Assembly: GCF_001439735.1 (NCBI RefSeq)
Contig: NZ_JYLN01000010.1
Location: 62,001 to 126,000, forward strand
From: Pseudomonas paralactis
Lineage (GTDB): Bacteria > Pseudomonadota > Gammaproteobacteria > Pseudomonadales > Pseudomonadaceae
Reading direction: 5' to 3'
DNA length: 64,000 nucleotides
This document shows positions 43,601 to 52,292 of the stretch, in pieces (positions within the stretch are counted from its first letter, which is position 1; the number at the start of each line of letters is the position of its first letter). The notes beneath the pieces are model-generated. The model made no database searches and was not told where the DNA came from. It worked only from the letters and a program-made list of their open reading frames with translations. Position numbers and translations under genes: made by a program.

Positions 43601-45275
43601 TGGGGATGGCAAAGCGTGCCCATTCGTACTCGCGAACGGCGCCACTAGCGACCTGATGGCTGTTCAGGTAGCCCTCGGCGGTGTAGGTGAAGCGGCGGAC
43701 CACGTGGTCGGTCGCGTCCAACACTTCATGCAACTGGCCACTGCGTGTGTAGCGATAGCTGGCCAGCGTCTTGTTGCGCTCGATGCTGGGGTTTTCGCCG
43801 GCCTTCAGGAATACACGGGACGCTTTGCCGACACGCTTGGGGTGTTGTTGATCGTAGTGAAGCTGTACTACGGTTTGGCTGTACTTGTCGACGAGGAAGT
43901 GCAGGCGGCCCTGTTCGTCGTACAACATGTCGAGGACGTTGAGGTTGCGGTCGCCCAAGCGGATCAGTCGCGAGCGTTGCGGGTTATGCGGATCAGACTG
44001 GAAAACCTGATAACGCCCTGCGTAGATGTCTTCGACAACGGTCCGACCATCCTCTAGCTGGAAGAAGGCCAAGCCATCGATGGCGCTGACGAACGCATTG
44101 CCGGCTATGAGTTGGCCGAGTTCCAGGCGGTTGCCTGTCTCGTCGACGTAGATCCATAGCTCGCCGCCGTGGGGATGCGGGACACGAGCGATTTCCACCT
44201 CATAGGGAACGCTCCAGCCCCGACCGAAAATACCGTCGGTTCGGGAGTCGTTGCTGTCGTAGCTTCGGGCCCAATCGATGCCCAGCAACCCAGGTAGGCT
44301 GAAGTCGACGTCTTCTGCACCGTCGAGGACTTTGCCACCGGTGGAAATATGCACAGGTTCGCCTACGCGATCACAGATTGTGGATCTGTTATTTTTCGCT
44401 TTTGAAGAGCGGCGAGAGCGAGCCCCCATTCGTCTGGATATAAGCAGTGCCGCAACAATCCCCGCGATCTGCGCAGTCTTGCTTTTGCCATTGTGAATGT
44501 TCCGAACCGTCACTGTTCCGCCGCCAATACGCACATTGGGAGAGACGTTTGCGTTCACATCGATGGTGGCATCGCAGGTGGCCTTATCTCCCGAGCGTGC
44601 CGCCGGCCGACTATTGATCTGCACCTTGTCTGAGCCCTGTGCGATGTAGGTCTCAGGCATGGGGGGATGACGGGTGCAGGTGATCTTGTCTTCTTCCTTG
44701 GGGGTGAACCCCGGGGCTGCTGGTGTTGTTACTGGTGGGTTGAATATCTGATGAACCGTGTCAAAGAAGTCTTTGACCAACTTGAAGGGTGGAAATGCAA
44801 ATCCCAGAGCTGTTTGGGCTATCGCACTTACGTTCTCCAGAACGGAAGGCTCCTCGCCTTTTTCCTCTTCTCCAGACCCATTGGGGGAACTGACCGCCGC
44901 AGCGCGAGCGGCGGGTTTGCCATTGATAAAGGTATTTTTGGAGCCGCTTTTGATTTCGCCATAGACGTCCGGTGAGTCTATTGCGTTGCCAATTGAATCG
45001 CTAAAGTCAGAGATGGCGTCACCGATACTTCGATCCTCGCCTATGGGAATCGAACTCATGGCGCCTACCGCAGCGCCTGCCGCTATTCCGATGGCGAAGC
45101 CTACCGCGCCACCCGTGAACACGGTACCCACTACTGCAAGGCAAACAACGGCCGTCACCGCCAGCGCAGCCGCCCCATAGATGACTGCTTCCACTGTTGC
45201 ACTGATTAACTCAGCTATGAGTGATGGGTGAAGAATGGCGTCACCCTGCCGGGCGGCGTGGACAATTTGTGCCAT
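40644..45275 (-). CDS. Rhs polymorphic toxin with C-terminal AHH/HNH-type nuclease (T6SS effector)
   Basis: A 1543-residue T6SS effector. From the N terminus: helices at about 25-85 (AAALAVTAVVCLAVVGTVF, AVGFAIGIAAGAAVGAM) of the kind bound by Eag chaperones, PAAR-like segments (INGKPAARAAAV, INSRPAARSGDKATCD), an Rhs/YD-repeat shell, the conserved shell end DPIGLSGGLNLYQY followed by NPLTWIDPLGW, and a ~130-residue tip with QKHHIIPRKLADH, IIYLPTDGKYHKTR and IHNGPHPGYT. The double His and later H-N-G-P-H match the AHH branch of the HNH/endonuclease VII fold. ATG 45275 has AAGGAG 10 bases upstream. It lies between an Eag-chaperone gene and an immunity gene. Confidence 0.93.
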   Translation of the reverse strand: MAQIVHAARQGDAILHPSLIAELISATVEAVIYGAAALAVTAVVCLAVVGTVFTGGAVGFAIGIAAGAAVGAMSSIPIGEDRSIGDAISDFSDSIGNAIDSPDVYGEIKSGSKNTFINGKPAARAAAVSSPNGSGEEEKGEEPSVLENVSAIAQTALGFAFPPFKLVKDFFDTVHQIFNPPVTTPAAPGFTPKEEDKITCTRHPPMPETYIAQGSDKVQINSRPAARSGDKATCDATIDVNANVSPNVRIGGGTVTVRNIHNGKSKTAQIAGIVAALLISRRMGARSRRSSKAKNNRSTICDRVGEPVHISTGGKVLDGAEDVDFSLPGLLGIDWARSYDSNDSRTDGIFGRGWSVPYEVEIARVPHPHGGELWIYVDETGNRLELGQLIAGNAFVSAIDGLAFFQLEDGRTVVEDIYAGRYQVFQSDPHNPQRSRLIRLGDRNLNVLDMLYDEQGRLHFLVDKYSQTVVQLHYDQQHPKRVGKASRVFLKAGENPSIERNKTLASYRYTRSGQLHEVLDATDHVVRRFTYTAEGYLNSHQVASGAVREYEWARFAIPKNRPTPKRADGTGYQLPPLLEPQPDHEWRVTRHWGSDGEEYRFEYDLERGETHVTDNLGRQDHYYWGPFYEIYKHIDPLGNCWQEEIIAGQLMKSVDPQGGEWHYSYDDIGRLTETRDPLGRSEHIRYLRHWALPVEVTDTAGHTYRSRYDAQGNLLWEADPLGRKTHYQYDPEGRVVRITDTLDKTKYLSWNVHGQLLSYRDCSNAQTLYHYDTDGRLCESINARGEHTHYRYDARGYLIESQRPDGRIDRYDIDAAGQLTAYTDPAQRTTRLRYDRSGRLIQRVDALGHSVDFGYDAYGRLLHLSNENRERYRFEWDVLDRLLAQQDLDGSGRIYQYNPLDDVTAIHHIPAPNAEPELDGKDSAEPHRPLVHHFERDALGRLIRKRTDDGITEYAYDTADNLLTINFTDIRGDQQRLDYTYDALGQLLSETNSAGLLQYDYDELGNLQTLTLPDQRQLNHLYYGSGHLHQINLGGRVISDFERDALHDEVLRTQGSLLTRTRYDRSGRLSQKALHYQQVAREVLPLLQKDYQYDASDNLVAEILTQTQRPGANRPTPAANDDSLIGRFHNQSSTGRSYQGSAQYGYNPVEQIQSVHRSSPGLLGQHIESLNYDPAGNLFDGYRVNGLIKHNRVHVYQDKRYRYDRFGRLSEKRIGSSRIQHFEYDAEHRLTCIRQQQGSMAQRIVFNYDPLGRRISKRVYNNDASEPNNRTLFHWQGLRLLGEVQDGRPSLYVYADPGSYEPLARLDGKPGSEAVFYFHTNLAGLPEQLTDTDGTTVWHSEYQAWGRTRDEWHDQQPGREQNLRFQGQYLDRETGLHYNTFRFFDPDVGRFTQPDPIGLSGGLNLYQYSPNPLTWIDPLGWKTYNTMESKDGFQKHHIIPRKLADHDALKASGMNIHQRSNIIYLPTDGKYHKTRTIHNGPHPGYTANIKRQLDAIDQYGKNNGWKKADYARAINTIISEERKGLRTGRTYLNARSIRGNPCD

Positions 45276-45327
45276 TGACAAGAAGCTCCTTGCTAATCGA
45301 GAACCGGTTTCTTAGGGGCGGAAAAGC

Positions 45328-45756
45328 TTAGGAAAAGCGCAGCGTTTGCTTGATTGCACGCCAGTGGGTGATGTCGCCGTCGCTTAATGGACCTTGTTTG
45401 CTGTAGTTGAGGACCAGCATGCGGTGTTGCCCGGGAATCAGGCAGGCGACTTGCAACTGGAAGTTAGGCTTGTCACCGGTCATGAACTGGACGGCCATTT
45501 CTCGGCCCTCCACTTGCTGCTGGTGCCCCAGGTGAGTGATTTGTGCCGGTGTGATGCTCAATGCTTGGGTCTTGTTGCGCAGTTGATCCAGCTGGGCCGT
45601 CAGTGCTTCATCCAGGGTCTGATGTTTACCAACGGGACTGCGGGCAATCACCAGCGTGGTATTTCGCGCTTGAAAGCGCAGGACGTTCAGCGTCGAGTCC
45701 TCGGGCGTTTCATCGGCAAAATCAAGGATTACATCGTGGGTCAGATAATCAGCCAT
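45328..45756 (-). CDS. Eag-type T6SS effector chaperone (DUF1795/DcrB-like)
   Basis: A 142-residue protein of the DUF1795 family (MADYLTHDVILDFADETPED, NVLRFQARNTTLVIARSPVG, MAVQFMTGDKPNFQLQVACL, RMLVLNYSKQ). Eag chaperones of this family bind and stabilise the N-terminal helices of Rhs effectors and help load them on VgrG. ATG 45756 is chosen because it starts the family pattern and is preceded by AAGGA; the longer frame to 45828 overlaps vgrG. It lies between vgrG and rhs as expected. Confidence 0.87.
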   Translation of the reverse strand: MADYLTHDVILDFADETPEDSTLNVLRFQARNTTLVIARSPVGKHQTLDEALTAQLDQLRNKTQALSITPAQITHLGHQQQVEGREMAVQFMTGDKPNFQLQVACLIPGQHRMLVLNYSKQGPLSDGDITHWRAIKQTLRFS

Positions 45757-45805
45757 TGCAGGCGCGTCCTTTTCTTTGATAGTTGGGTAATGGGAAAGGT
45801 GGGGG

Positions 45806-47737
45806 CTATTCGAAATGCCCATCGACACTGGCCTTCAGTGCACCACCGTCTTGCCCATTTGCAGCAGCACCGGCCGACCCACCTTCCGGGTTAAGGTCGA
45901 GATTTGCGCCCAGCGTGTTGATCTGGCCGGTTTGCGCGCCAGTGATGTTGAAGTCCTCGCAGGTGATGTTCAGCTTGCCGTTTGCATGTAGCTCAATGAG
46001 CGTCTTGCCACACTTCAAACGCAGCGTGCCGCCGACTTCGATCTCGTACTCGCCGGCTACCGTGTCGTTCTTGTTGCCACCGACTTTCACGGTGTCGTTG
46101 GTCCTCACCACGCGTACACGATTTCGACCGATACTGACGTTCTCGTCCTGACCGATACTCTTGGTTCTGTCCGCTCCAACAGTCAGGCTCTGGTTGTTCT
46201 TCACCACCGTGTTCTGGTCTTTCTGGGCATGAATAAAAACTTCCTCCTGGCCCAGCTCATCCTCAAAGCGCAGCTCATTGAAACCTTCGCCCTTATGGGT
46301 GCGGCTCTTGATGGTCATCCGCGTCTTGTGTTTAGGCAGCTCGTAGGGCGGCAGGTTGGTCTGTCTGTAGGCGGTCCCAGTGGCGATCGGCTGGTCTGGA
46401 TCTCCGTCCAGGTGGCTGATCACTAACTCCTGACCTACACGCGGGATCGCGATGGAGCCCCAGGTCGCCCCGGCCCAGCCTTGGGTGACGCGGATCCAGC
46501 ACGAGCTGTGGTCGTTGTTTTTGTCCGCACGATCCCATGGAAACTGCACCTTGACCCGGCCCCATTCATCGCAATAGATCTCTTCCCCCGGCGGGCCAAC
46601 TACCGTGGCGATCTGCGGGCCATCGATGCAGGGTTTGGGGGGCAGCGGCGCTTTCCAATCCGAGGTCCAGCGGATGGCGCTGGCTTTCAACGAGTAAGAG
46701 GTACCGAGGCCGCTGCCGAACGATTCTTCCTGCAAGCTGGTGTGCTGCTTGCCTTCGTGTTTTATGGCGATGGTGCGCCAGCGGTCGTTGAAGTCTTCGC
46801 GGGGATGATCGTTGAGATCGAAGGCCAACCCCGGTTGCAGGCGTTCATCGTCGCCTTCGACATGGGCCAGCTTGGCGTCGTTGCGTAGCGCCGTTAGGCG
46901 CGTCTTGGTGAAGGGCTTGCCAGCAATGTCGCGTTTGTAGCGGCCGGGGTAGTCGTAGCGTTCGTAGTCCTTGTGCTGGTTTTTCAAGTCCTGATCGCCG
47001 GTGGCGGTGTGCTGTTGGTCGTAGCGCGGGTGGGTGAAGGTGTAGTCGCGCTGCACCTGGCGTGCGGTGCGTACTTGCTCGGTGTAGTGGAAGCGGTTTA
47101 ACGCTGGTTCCTTGGAGTCGCCACCTCCCATGGGCTGGTAGATCACCGGGCAGTCGGTGTGGGTGCCGATGGTGCCGAGACCGCCGACGCGGTCGGTGAG
47201 CACGAGGGTGTGGCCGTCGGCGCGGTGTTCGAAGGTGTAGAGCAGGCCTTCTTCGGCGGCGAGGCGGGCGATGAAGTCGAGGTCGGTTTCGCCGGCCTGC
47301 ACGCAGTATTCGCGGGGTTGGTGCTCGAAGCAGATTTCGCTGCGGATGTCTGTCAGTTTGTGCTCGGCCAGCATGCTGGTGATGATCTCGGGCACGGTCT
47401 GGGCCTGGAAGATGCGCCAGTTGGAGCGCAGGTCGAAACGCTTCAGGGTCGGTTCGACCACGGCGGTGTAGCGGGTTCGGCGAAAACCGGTATCGCCCTG
47501 TTGGAACAGGCTGACCAGGCCATGAACGTAGCGTACCGGGGTGTCGTCGCGCCAAATGGTGAACACCGCGGCGAGGTCGAGCATGCGGTAGAAGTCGATA
47601 GCGGGGTGGTGACTGACCAGTTCCAGTTCGAGTTTGAAGGGCTGGGACAAGCCTTCTTCAAGGGTGAACGAGACCACTTCGAAGGGATCGCCCCGCAGCG
47701 GTTCGAAGGTGTAACGCAGGTCGCTTTGACGGGGCAT
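45806..47737 (-). CDS. vgrG: VgrG spike protein 1
   Basis: A 643-residue T6SS tip protein forming the trimeric spike carried on Hcp. Seen: MPRQSDLRYTFEPLRGD, the gp27-like base (SHHPAIDFYRML, YTAVVEPTLKRFDLRSNWRIFQ), the OB and gp5-like needle (GPPGEEIYCDEWGRVKVQFPWD, SCWIRVTQGWAG, GQELVISHLDGDPDQP) and a beta-helix ending in EYEIEVGGTLRLKCGKTLIELHANG. Its first ~500 residues are nearly the same as VgrG 2 (59890). GGAGG precedes the ATG. It is followed by the Eag chaperone and Rhs genes it should carry. Confidence 0.95.
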   Translation of the reverse strand: MPRQSDLRYTFEPLRGDPFEVVSFTLEEGLSQPFKLELELVSHHPAIDFYRMLDLAAVFTIWRDDTPVRYVHGLVSLFQQGDTGFRRTRYTAVVEPTLKRFDLRSNWRIFQAQTVPEIITSMLAEHKLTDIRSEICFEHQPREYCVQAGETDLDFIARLAAEEGLLYTFEHRADGHTLVLTDRVGGLGTIGTHTDCPVIYQPMGGGDSKEPALNRFHYTEQVRTARQVQRDYTFTHPRYDQQHTATGDQDLKNQHKDYERYDYPGRYKRDIAGKPFTKTRLTALRNDAKLAHVEGDDERLQPGLAFDLNDHPREDFNDRWRTIAIKHEGKQHTSLQEESFGSGLGTSYSLKASAIRWTSDWKAPLPPKPCIDGPQIATVVGPPGEEIYCDEWGRVKVQFPWDRADKNNDHSSCWIRVTQGWAGATWGSIAIPRVGQELVISHLDGDPDQPIATGTAYRQTNLPPYELPKHKTRMTIKSRTHKGEGFNELRFEDELGQEEVFIHAQKDQNTVVKNNQSLTVGADRTKSIGQDENVSIGRNRVRVVRTNDTVKVGGNKNDTVAGEYEIEVGGTLRLKCGKTLIELHANGKLNITCEDFNITGAQTGQINTLGANLDLNPEGGSAGAAANGQDGGALKASVDGHFE

Positions 47738-47763
47738 GGGGCCTCCATTTCAGTATGTAAATG

Positions 47764-48021
47764 TCAGTCGATCAACCAGCTGCTATCACCGTTTTCCAGT
47801 TTTCCATCGTGGTCGGTGGTGTCGCCAACCCGGGCCACGGCTTTTCCTTCGACGGTCATAGAGCGTGAGCCGCTGGTGATCACGGCGCCGCATCCGAGGG
47901 TGTCGCCGACACGGGCGACGGCTTTGCCATTGACGGTCATGTTGCGGGCACCGCTGTCGACGGTGGTGGGGCCACACAAAGGGCAATCATGGTCGTGTCC
48001 GACCAGTACGACGGCAGGCAT
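47764..48021 (-). CDS. PAAR-domain spike-tip protein
   Basis: An 85-residue PAAR protein (MPAVVLVGHDHDCPLCGPT, MTVNGKAVARVGDTLGCG, VEGKAVARVGDTTDHDG) with the Cys/His residues of the zinc site. It caps the VgrG trimer. AAGGAGG lies before the ATG. It sits between vgrG and hcp, 26 bp from vgrG. Confidence 0.93.
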   Translation of the reverse strand: MPAVVLVGHDHDCPLCGPTTVDSGARNMTVNGKAVARVGDTLGCGAVITSGSRSMTVEGKAVARVGDTTDHDGKLENGDSSWLID

Positions 48022-48097
48022 AGAGCCTCCTTATAGGTTTCAAGTCAGTGAAGGCTCCGCCGCTGCGCGAGCTGCAGCGGCGGAGCTGGGTACGCGC

Positions 48098-48619
48098 TTA
48101 GCCCGCTGCTGCCGGCTTGCGCCAGTCGTCCGAGGCTTCGGTGCCGGCCACAACATGACTCCAGCTGACCTTGCGATACGCCAGGCTGGTCTTGATCAGT
48201 TGGGTGTAGTTGGAGTTGTCGCTGTTCTGGGCGTGGGGCAGCACGGTATGGATATCAACGACGGTGGCCTCTTCCAGCTTGGTGGTGAAAAAGTGCTCCT
48301 GCTTGCCATCGAGGTTGGTGCGGAACCACTTGACCTCGACGGTCGGCAGCATTTCGCCGGTGGCCAGGGCCTGATAGAGCAGTGGCGAGGCTTTATTAAG
48401 CGAGCTGGTGAAGGTCAGCGGTTTATGCACGCGCTGTCCGGTGGGTTGACCGCTTTGCGGGTCGGTTGGGGCACCGATTTGATGGTCGATTTCCTGGGCG
48501 AGGATTTCGTCTTCGTGGCCTTCCACAAAGACGTTGCCCACCGAGTCAGCGGTGAACGCGCCTTTGGTGATATGCCCCTGGTTTTTGCCGTGAATGCTGA
48601 TGTACGCGGGTGTTGGCAT
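48098..48619 (-). CDS. hcp: Hcp tube protein
   Basis: A 173-residue Hcp of the secreted inner tube. Seen: MPTPAYISIHGKNQGHITKG, EGHEDEILAQEIDHQI, PLTFTSSLNKASPLLYQAL and MLPTVEVKWFRTN, which follow the Hcp1-type pattern. AAGGAG precedes the ATG. Upstream lies tssL, downstream the PAAR gene. Confidence 0.95.
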   Translation of the reverse strand: MPTPAYISIHGKNQGHITKGAFTADSVGNVFVEGHEDEILAQEIDHQIGAPTDPQSGQPTGQRVHKPLTFTSSLNKASPLLYQALATGEMLPTVEVKWFRTNLDGKQEHFFTTKLEEATVVDIHTVLPHAQNSDNSNYTQLIKTSLAYRKVSWSHVVAGTEASDDWRKPAAAG

Positions 48620-48720
48620 GACAAGCTCCTTGTCGTGATGATTGAGCGACCACGCGGTCGCGGTTTATGGCCAGCGGCCATGGCTTTGCAGGCGCTCGGC
48701 ATGAGCGCGCTGAAAATCGG

Positions 48721-49566
48721 TTACAGGTGCAGCACCCGCTCCAGCGACACCAGCACCTGCTGGGTGATGGTGTTCAGGCGGATCGAGTAAATCGTGTAGG
48801 CGACGGTCAGCACGACGGCGGCCATGGCCCACGGCGTCCACAATGGCCAGGCACGTTTGATCCGGTAGTTGCGCGGCGCGACGTTGGTCAGCGGGTCGGT
48901 GAGGCGCTTGGGTGTTTCGCCGCGCAGGGGGCGCAGCAGGCCGTGCAGCTGGTCGATGATTTTCTGGATTTCGTCATCGCCCTTGCTGTGGGCGCCGTAT
49001 TTGCCCTTGAGGCCGGAGATCAGGCACTGGTACATGAACTCCAGCACATGCTGGTACCTGGCTGCTTCGGGGATCATGTTGTTCATGATGGTGAAGAATT
49101 TTTCGCCGCCTCGGGTCTCGCCGTGGAACTGGCTGAGCAGCGAGCGGGCGCTCCAGGTGGAGAGCCTGCCCCAGGTGGTGCGCATGACCACCTCGTCCAC
49201 CAACAGGCACAGGCTGTAGGAGTAGGCCTTGAGCATGCCAGCGTCGTAGTCGAGCTGGCGGACTTCTTCCATGATCGCGGTGATCTGGTTGCTGACGCTT
49301 TGGTACAACGCAGGCACGTCATGGTGGTGGTCCAGACGGCGCAGGCGAATGACCAGACCAATCAGCGGCGTGGCGGCATCGCAAAGTGGGTTCCAGGCCA
49401 CGCCGCGGATGTCGAATTCGGGGTCTGCGAGCAATGGTGCAGGCTTTGGTTTGGGCGGAGCTGTTTCTACAGATTCCGGCTTGCTTCTAACGTGCTGCAC
49501 CAGCTCATCAAACACTGGACTATTGGTGTCCGACTCAGGGCCGGCGCTGTTCTTGACGTCATTCAT
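48721..49566 (-). CDS. tssL: TssL (DotU/IcmH) membrane-complex protein
   Basis: A 281-residue inner-membrane protein of the T6SS membrane complex. Seen: a Pro-rich N-terminal linker, the cytoplasmic DotU domain (NPLCDAATPLIGLVIRLR, KAYSYSLCLLVDEVVMRT, FFTIMNNMIPEAARYQHVLEF, GLKGKYG) and one C-terminal membrane helix (WAMAAVVLTVAYTIYSI). No peptidoglycan-binding OmpA extension is present. ATG 49566 has AGGAGTG upstream and overlaps the tssK end by 8 bp. Confidence 0.93.
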   Translation of the reverse strand: MNDVKNSAGPESDTNSPVFDELVQHVRSKPESVETAPPKPKPAPLLADPEFDIRGVAWNPLCDAATPLIGLVIRLRRLDHHHDVPALYQSVSNQITAIMEEVRQLDYDAGMLKAYSYSLCLLVDEVVMRTTWGRLSTWSARSLLSQFHGETRGGEKFFTIMNNMIPEAARYQHVLEFMYQCLISGLKGKYGAHSKGDDEIQKIIDQLHGLLRPLRGETPKRLTDPLTNVAPRNYRIKRAWPLWTPWAMAAVVLTVAYTIYSIRLNTITQQVLVSLERVLHL

Positions 49567-50905
49567 CTCTCTCACTCCTGATCGCCCAGAACTGCAACTC
49601 CAGCTCCGGGAATTCACCGGCAATATGGAAACCGAACCCGCTACCACTGCTCAGGCTTTGCCAGGCCGGGTGATGGCGGTCGAGTTCGAAGTAGCTGAAA
49701 CCTGCATGGAATGGCAGGTGCCGCGGCGCCACTGGCAGCGGCCGCAGTGGAATGCCCGGCAGTTGCAGGCTGACCAGTTGCTCCAGGCCTTCGGTGGAGC
49801 TGATCTTGATCTGCCGGGGCAGTTGCTGACGCAGGGTCTCCGCCGGCAGTTCAGCGCGCACGGCAAGGATGAATTCGGCGTTGTCCAGCAGACGCTTGTC
49901 GTTCAATGCGGCGTTGCGCACACCGTACTTCTGATCGACGATCGGCAACGACACCGCGCGCGGTTGCAGCACGGTGCCCAAGGCGCGGCGCAGGGTGTGC
50001 TCCAGGACCTGGAAGGATTCGCGCAGGTTGTCGTGCTGGTAGGCCGGGTATTCCTGGGGCAGGTGGCCCTCATCGGTAAAGGTCACCAGCTCACCGCAGG
50101 CTTGGGCGAGGGCGATATACAGCCGCTCCGGGTGAACCTGGCGTTGGCGGGCCAGGTGCTGGAACAGCGGGAACAAGCGGTTGAGGGTTTGCAGCAGGTT
50201 GAAGTCGGTGACATCGGCCACCCCCGACTGCCCCGGTGAGCCGATACGCTGGGCCAGGTTCTTGGCACGCTCGCGCATCAACCCGGCGATTTCGCCCAGG
50301 TAGCGATGCAGTGCTGGCACGGCTTGCAAGGATAGGCTGGTGGGGTAGAAATGTTCGTCCATCACCAGGCTGCCGTCGGGGCGCTTGTCTTTGATTCTGC
50401 CCAGGGCGATGCCGGTGAAGGCGCTGCGGTCGCTGCGTTCGAGCATCAGTTGCAGGTTGGGCACGGCCAGGTCCATGCCGACCTGATCGCCGTCATCGCT
50501 GTGGGTATCGCGGATTTCCTCGCGGCGGGCGATGTAGCGGCTGTTGCCATACTGGTCGGGCCAGCGCACTTCAAGGGCGCCGTTGGACCGCAGTGGCAGC
50601 GCCAGGTAAACGATCTGGTTGACCGCGCTGCTGTCGGCGATTTCCAGCGGGGAGGGTGGCGCCAGGTCGTGGGGAATATCGAAGACACTGCCGTCGGGCA
50701 TGATCCCGCGTGCCTGGGTAATGGCGACTTTCCCGAAGCTCAGGTATTCGGTGTTCAGCGTCAGTTCGCTGAAGCCGTAGAGGGCGTCGTTGAGGCTGTG
50801 CAGGCGCTGATGCACGGCGGCTTCAGCGGCGCGGGCCTGTTGCTGGAAGTGCTGGGGTTTGACGAACAAACCTTCATGCCAGATGACGGGGTTGCGTGAA
50901 CTCAT
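49559..50905 (-). CDS. tssK: TssK baseplate protein
   Basis: A 448-residue baseplate component linking the tail to the membrane complex. Seen: MSSRNPVIWHEGLFVKPQHFQQQ, the canonical TssK start, DGSVFDIPHDLAPP, EYPAYQHDNLRESF and the C-terminal receptor-like domain (PRHLPFHAGFSYFELDR). The length is typical. It overlaps tssL and follows the tssJ fusion gene by 37 bp. Confidence 0.95.
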   Translation of the reverse strand: MSSRNPVIWHEGLFVKPQHFQQQARAAEAAVHQRLHSLNDALYGFSELTLNTEYLSFGKVAITQARGIMPDGSVFDIPHDLAPPSPLEIADSSAVNQIVYLALPLRSNGALEVRWPDQYGNSRYIARREEIRDTHSDDGDQVGMDLAVPNLQLMLERSDRSAFTGIALGRIKDKRPDGSLVMDEHFYPTSLSLQAVPALHRYLGEIAGLMRERAKNLAQRIGSPGQSGVADVTDFNLLQTLNRLFPLFQHLARQRQVHPERLYIALAQACGELVTFTDEGHLPQEYPAYQHDNLRESFQVLEHTLRRALGTVLQPRAVSLPIVDQKYGVRNAALNDKRLLDNAEFILAVRAELPAETLRQQLPRQIKISSTEGLEQLVSLQLPGIPLRPLPVAPRHLPFHAGFSYFELDRHHPAWQSLSSGSGFGFHIAGEFPELELQFWAIRSERDE

Positions 50906-50942
50906 CAGTAATTACTCGGGGCAAAGGCGGCTGAAAGGGGCG

Positions 50943-52292
50943 TCATCGGGTTTCTCCCTTGAGGCTGACCTGGGTGGCGTCCAGCTGCACCAGTACTGCG
51001 TACTGGCGGCCTTTGGGCTCGACGCGCAGGCGCTGTTTCCACTGGCCGACGTCGCTGCTGTGGTAGTTGGCGATCACCGCGATAAAACGCGTGTCTTCAT
51101 CCAGGGCACGCAGGTCGATGAACTTGAATTGGCCGGGCTGGAGCAGGTAGTCGTCGGCCCGAATGTAGGTGCTGCCCAAGGTCTTTTTCAGGTCCTCGGC
51201 CAGGGCTTCGGAGCTGGCGTTGACCAGCAGCGAGTCATCGGTGAGTTGCAGCACCTTGAAGGCGATCGGCGTGGCGACATGCTCCAGCGCCGGGCTGCCC
51301 CATGGGGTGGTCAGGCTCACGCCCTGGGCGTCGTAAGCGCCGAGCAGCGCGTCTTCGATGGGCGACATTTGCTCCGCAGGCGTGGGCTCAACGGTCAGCA
51401 ACGATTGCGCTGGCACGGTTTCGTAAAGATGGTTGAGCAGGGTTTGTACTTTGTCCGTCAGCGCCTGCGGGCTGGCGGCCTGAACGTTAAGGGTGTAAGG
51501 CGAGCGGTTTTCGTCCTCTACCGGTGCGGTGCCGGTGCTGATCAGGCGCGGGTTGACGTTATCGCTGGCGTGCAGGCTGAGGGAGTAGCGGCTGGGCTGA
51601 TCGTCGGGGCCGCCGATCGGGATAGAAGGGGTCCAGATCACCTGGCCGATCTTGCCGAGCATGGTGCAGCCGCCAAGGGCCAGGCAGGCCAACAACAAGG
51701 TGCATAGGCGCAGGTTGCTGAACAGGCTGAAGCTGCGCTTGTGTGCGGGCGCGCTAATATCCGCCAGCGGTTTGGGCGGCGGCGCTTTATGCATCGCTCG
51801 CAGCGGATCGCCTTGCTCGCTTAAATCAACGGGTTGGCAAAGGCGTTCGAATTCCGGGCAAACCACAGGTGCAACTTCGGCCAGTGGAAGGTTCGTTACG
51901 TCCTCCAGGTGCCACTCCAGCAGGCCATCCGGGCGGCCACTGAACAGCGCTTCGAGCGAGCGTTGCCCTGGCGCATGTTCGCCAAACTGCACGGCCACTC
52001 GATAGGCGCCCACTTGCAAGAAGTCGCCATCGTTGAGTGCTATCGCACTGTCGCAACCCACCGGCAGATCATGGCCATTGACGTAGGTGCAGCCACTGCG
52101 GTCGATCACACAAAAGCGCCCCTCGACCACGCGGATATCGCAGTGGTTAGGCCGCACACTGTTCTGACGATCCACCAGACGCCAATTCGCTGCGGCACTG
52201 CCAATGCTGCCGCCCTGCGGACCAAAGCGGTGACTGGGTAGATAGCCGTGCAGCAACTGCGCGGGATTACTGATAACCAGGGTCAGCTTCAT
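50943..52292 (-). CDS. tssJ: FHA-domain / TssJ fusion lipoprotein
   Basis: A 449-residue protein with two parts. Residues 1-105 form an FHA phosphothreonine-binding domain (NSVRPNHCDI with the Ser/His pair, GRFCVIDRSGCTYVNG). After a linker (PPPKPL) comes LCTLLLACLALGGCTM, with a lipobox-like LGGC at Cys 209, then the TssJ domain (NVNPRLISTG, SPYTLNVQAAS, QLTDDSLL). A lipobox deep inside a protein is odd: the helix may act as an anchor with FHA inside and TssJ outside, or an internal start at M167 may make a separate lipoprotein. It overlaps tssG by 4 bp (ATGA). Confidence 0.87.
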   Translation of the reverse strand: MKLTLVISNPAQLLHGYLPSHRFGPQGGSIGSAAANWRLVDRQNSVRPNHCDIRVVEGRFCVIDRSGCTYVNGHDLPVGCDSAIALNDGDFLQVGAYRVAVQFGEHAPGQRSLEALFSGRPDGLLEWHLEDVTNLPLAEVAPVVCPEFERLCQPVDLSEQGDPLRAMHKAPPPKPLADISAPAHKRSFSLFSNLRLCTLLLACLALGGCTMLGKIGQVIWTPSIPIGGPDDQPSRYSLSLHASDNVNPRLISTGTAPVEDENRSPYTLNVQAASPQALTDKVQTLLNHLYETVPAQSLLTVEPTPAEQMSPIEDALLGAYDAQGVSLTTPWGSPALEHVATPIAFKVLQLTDDSLLVNASSEALAEDLKKTLGSTYIRADDYLLQPGQFKFIDLRALDEDTRFIAVIANYHSSDVGQWKQRLRVEPKGRQYAVLVQLDATQVSLKGETR

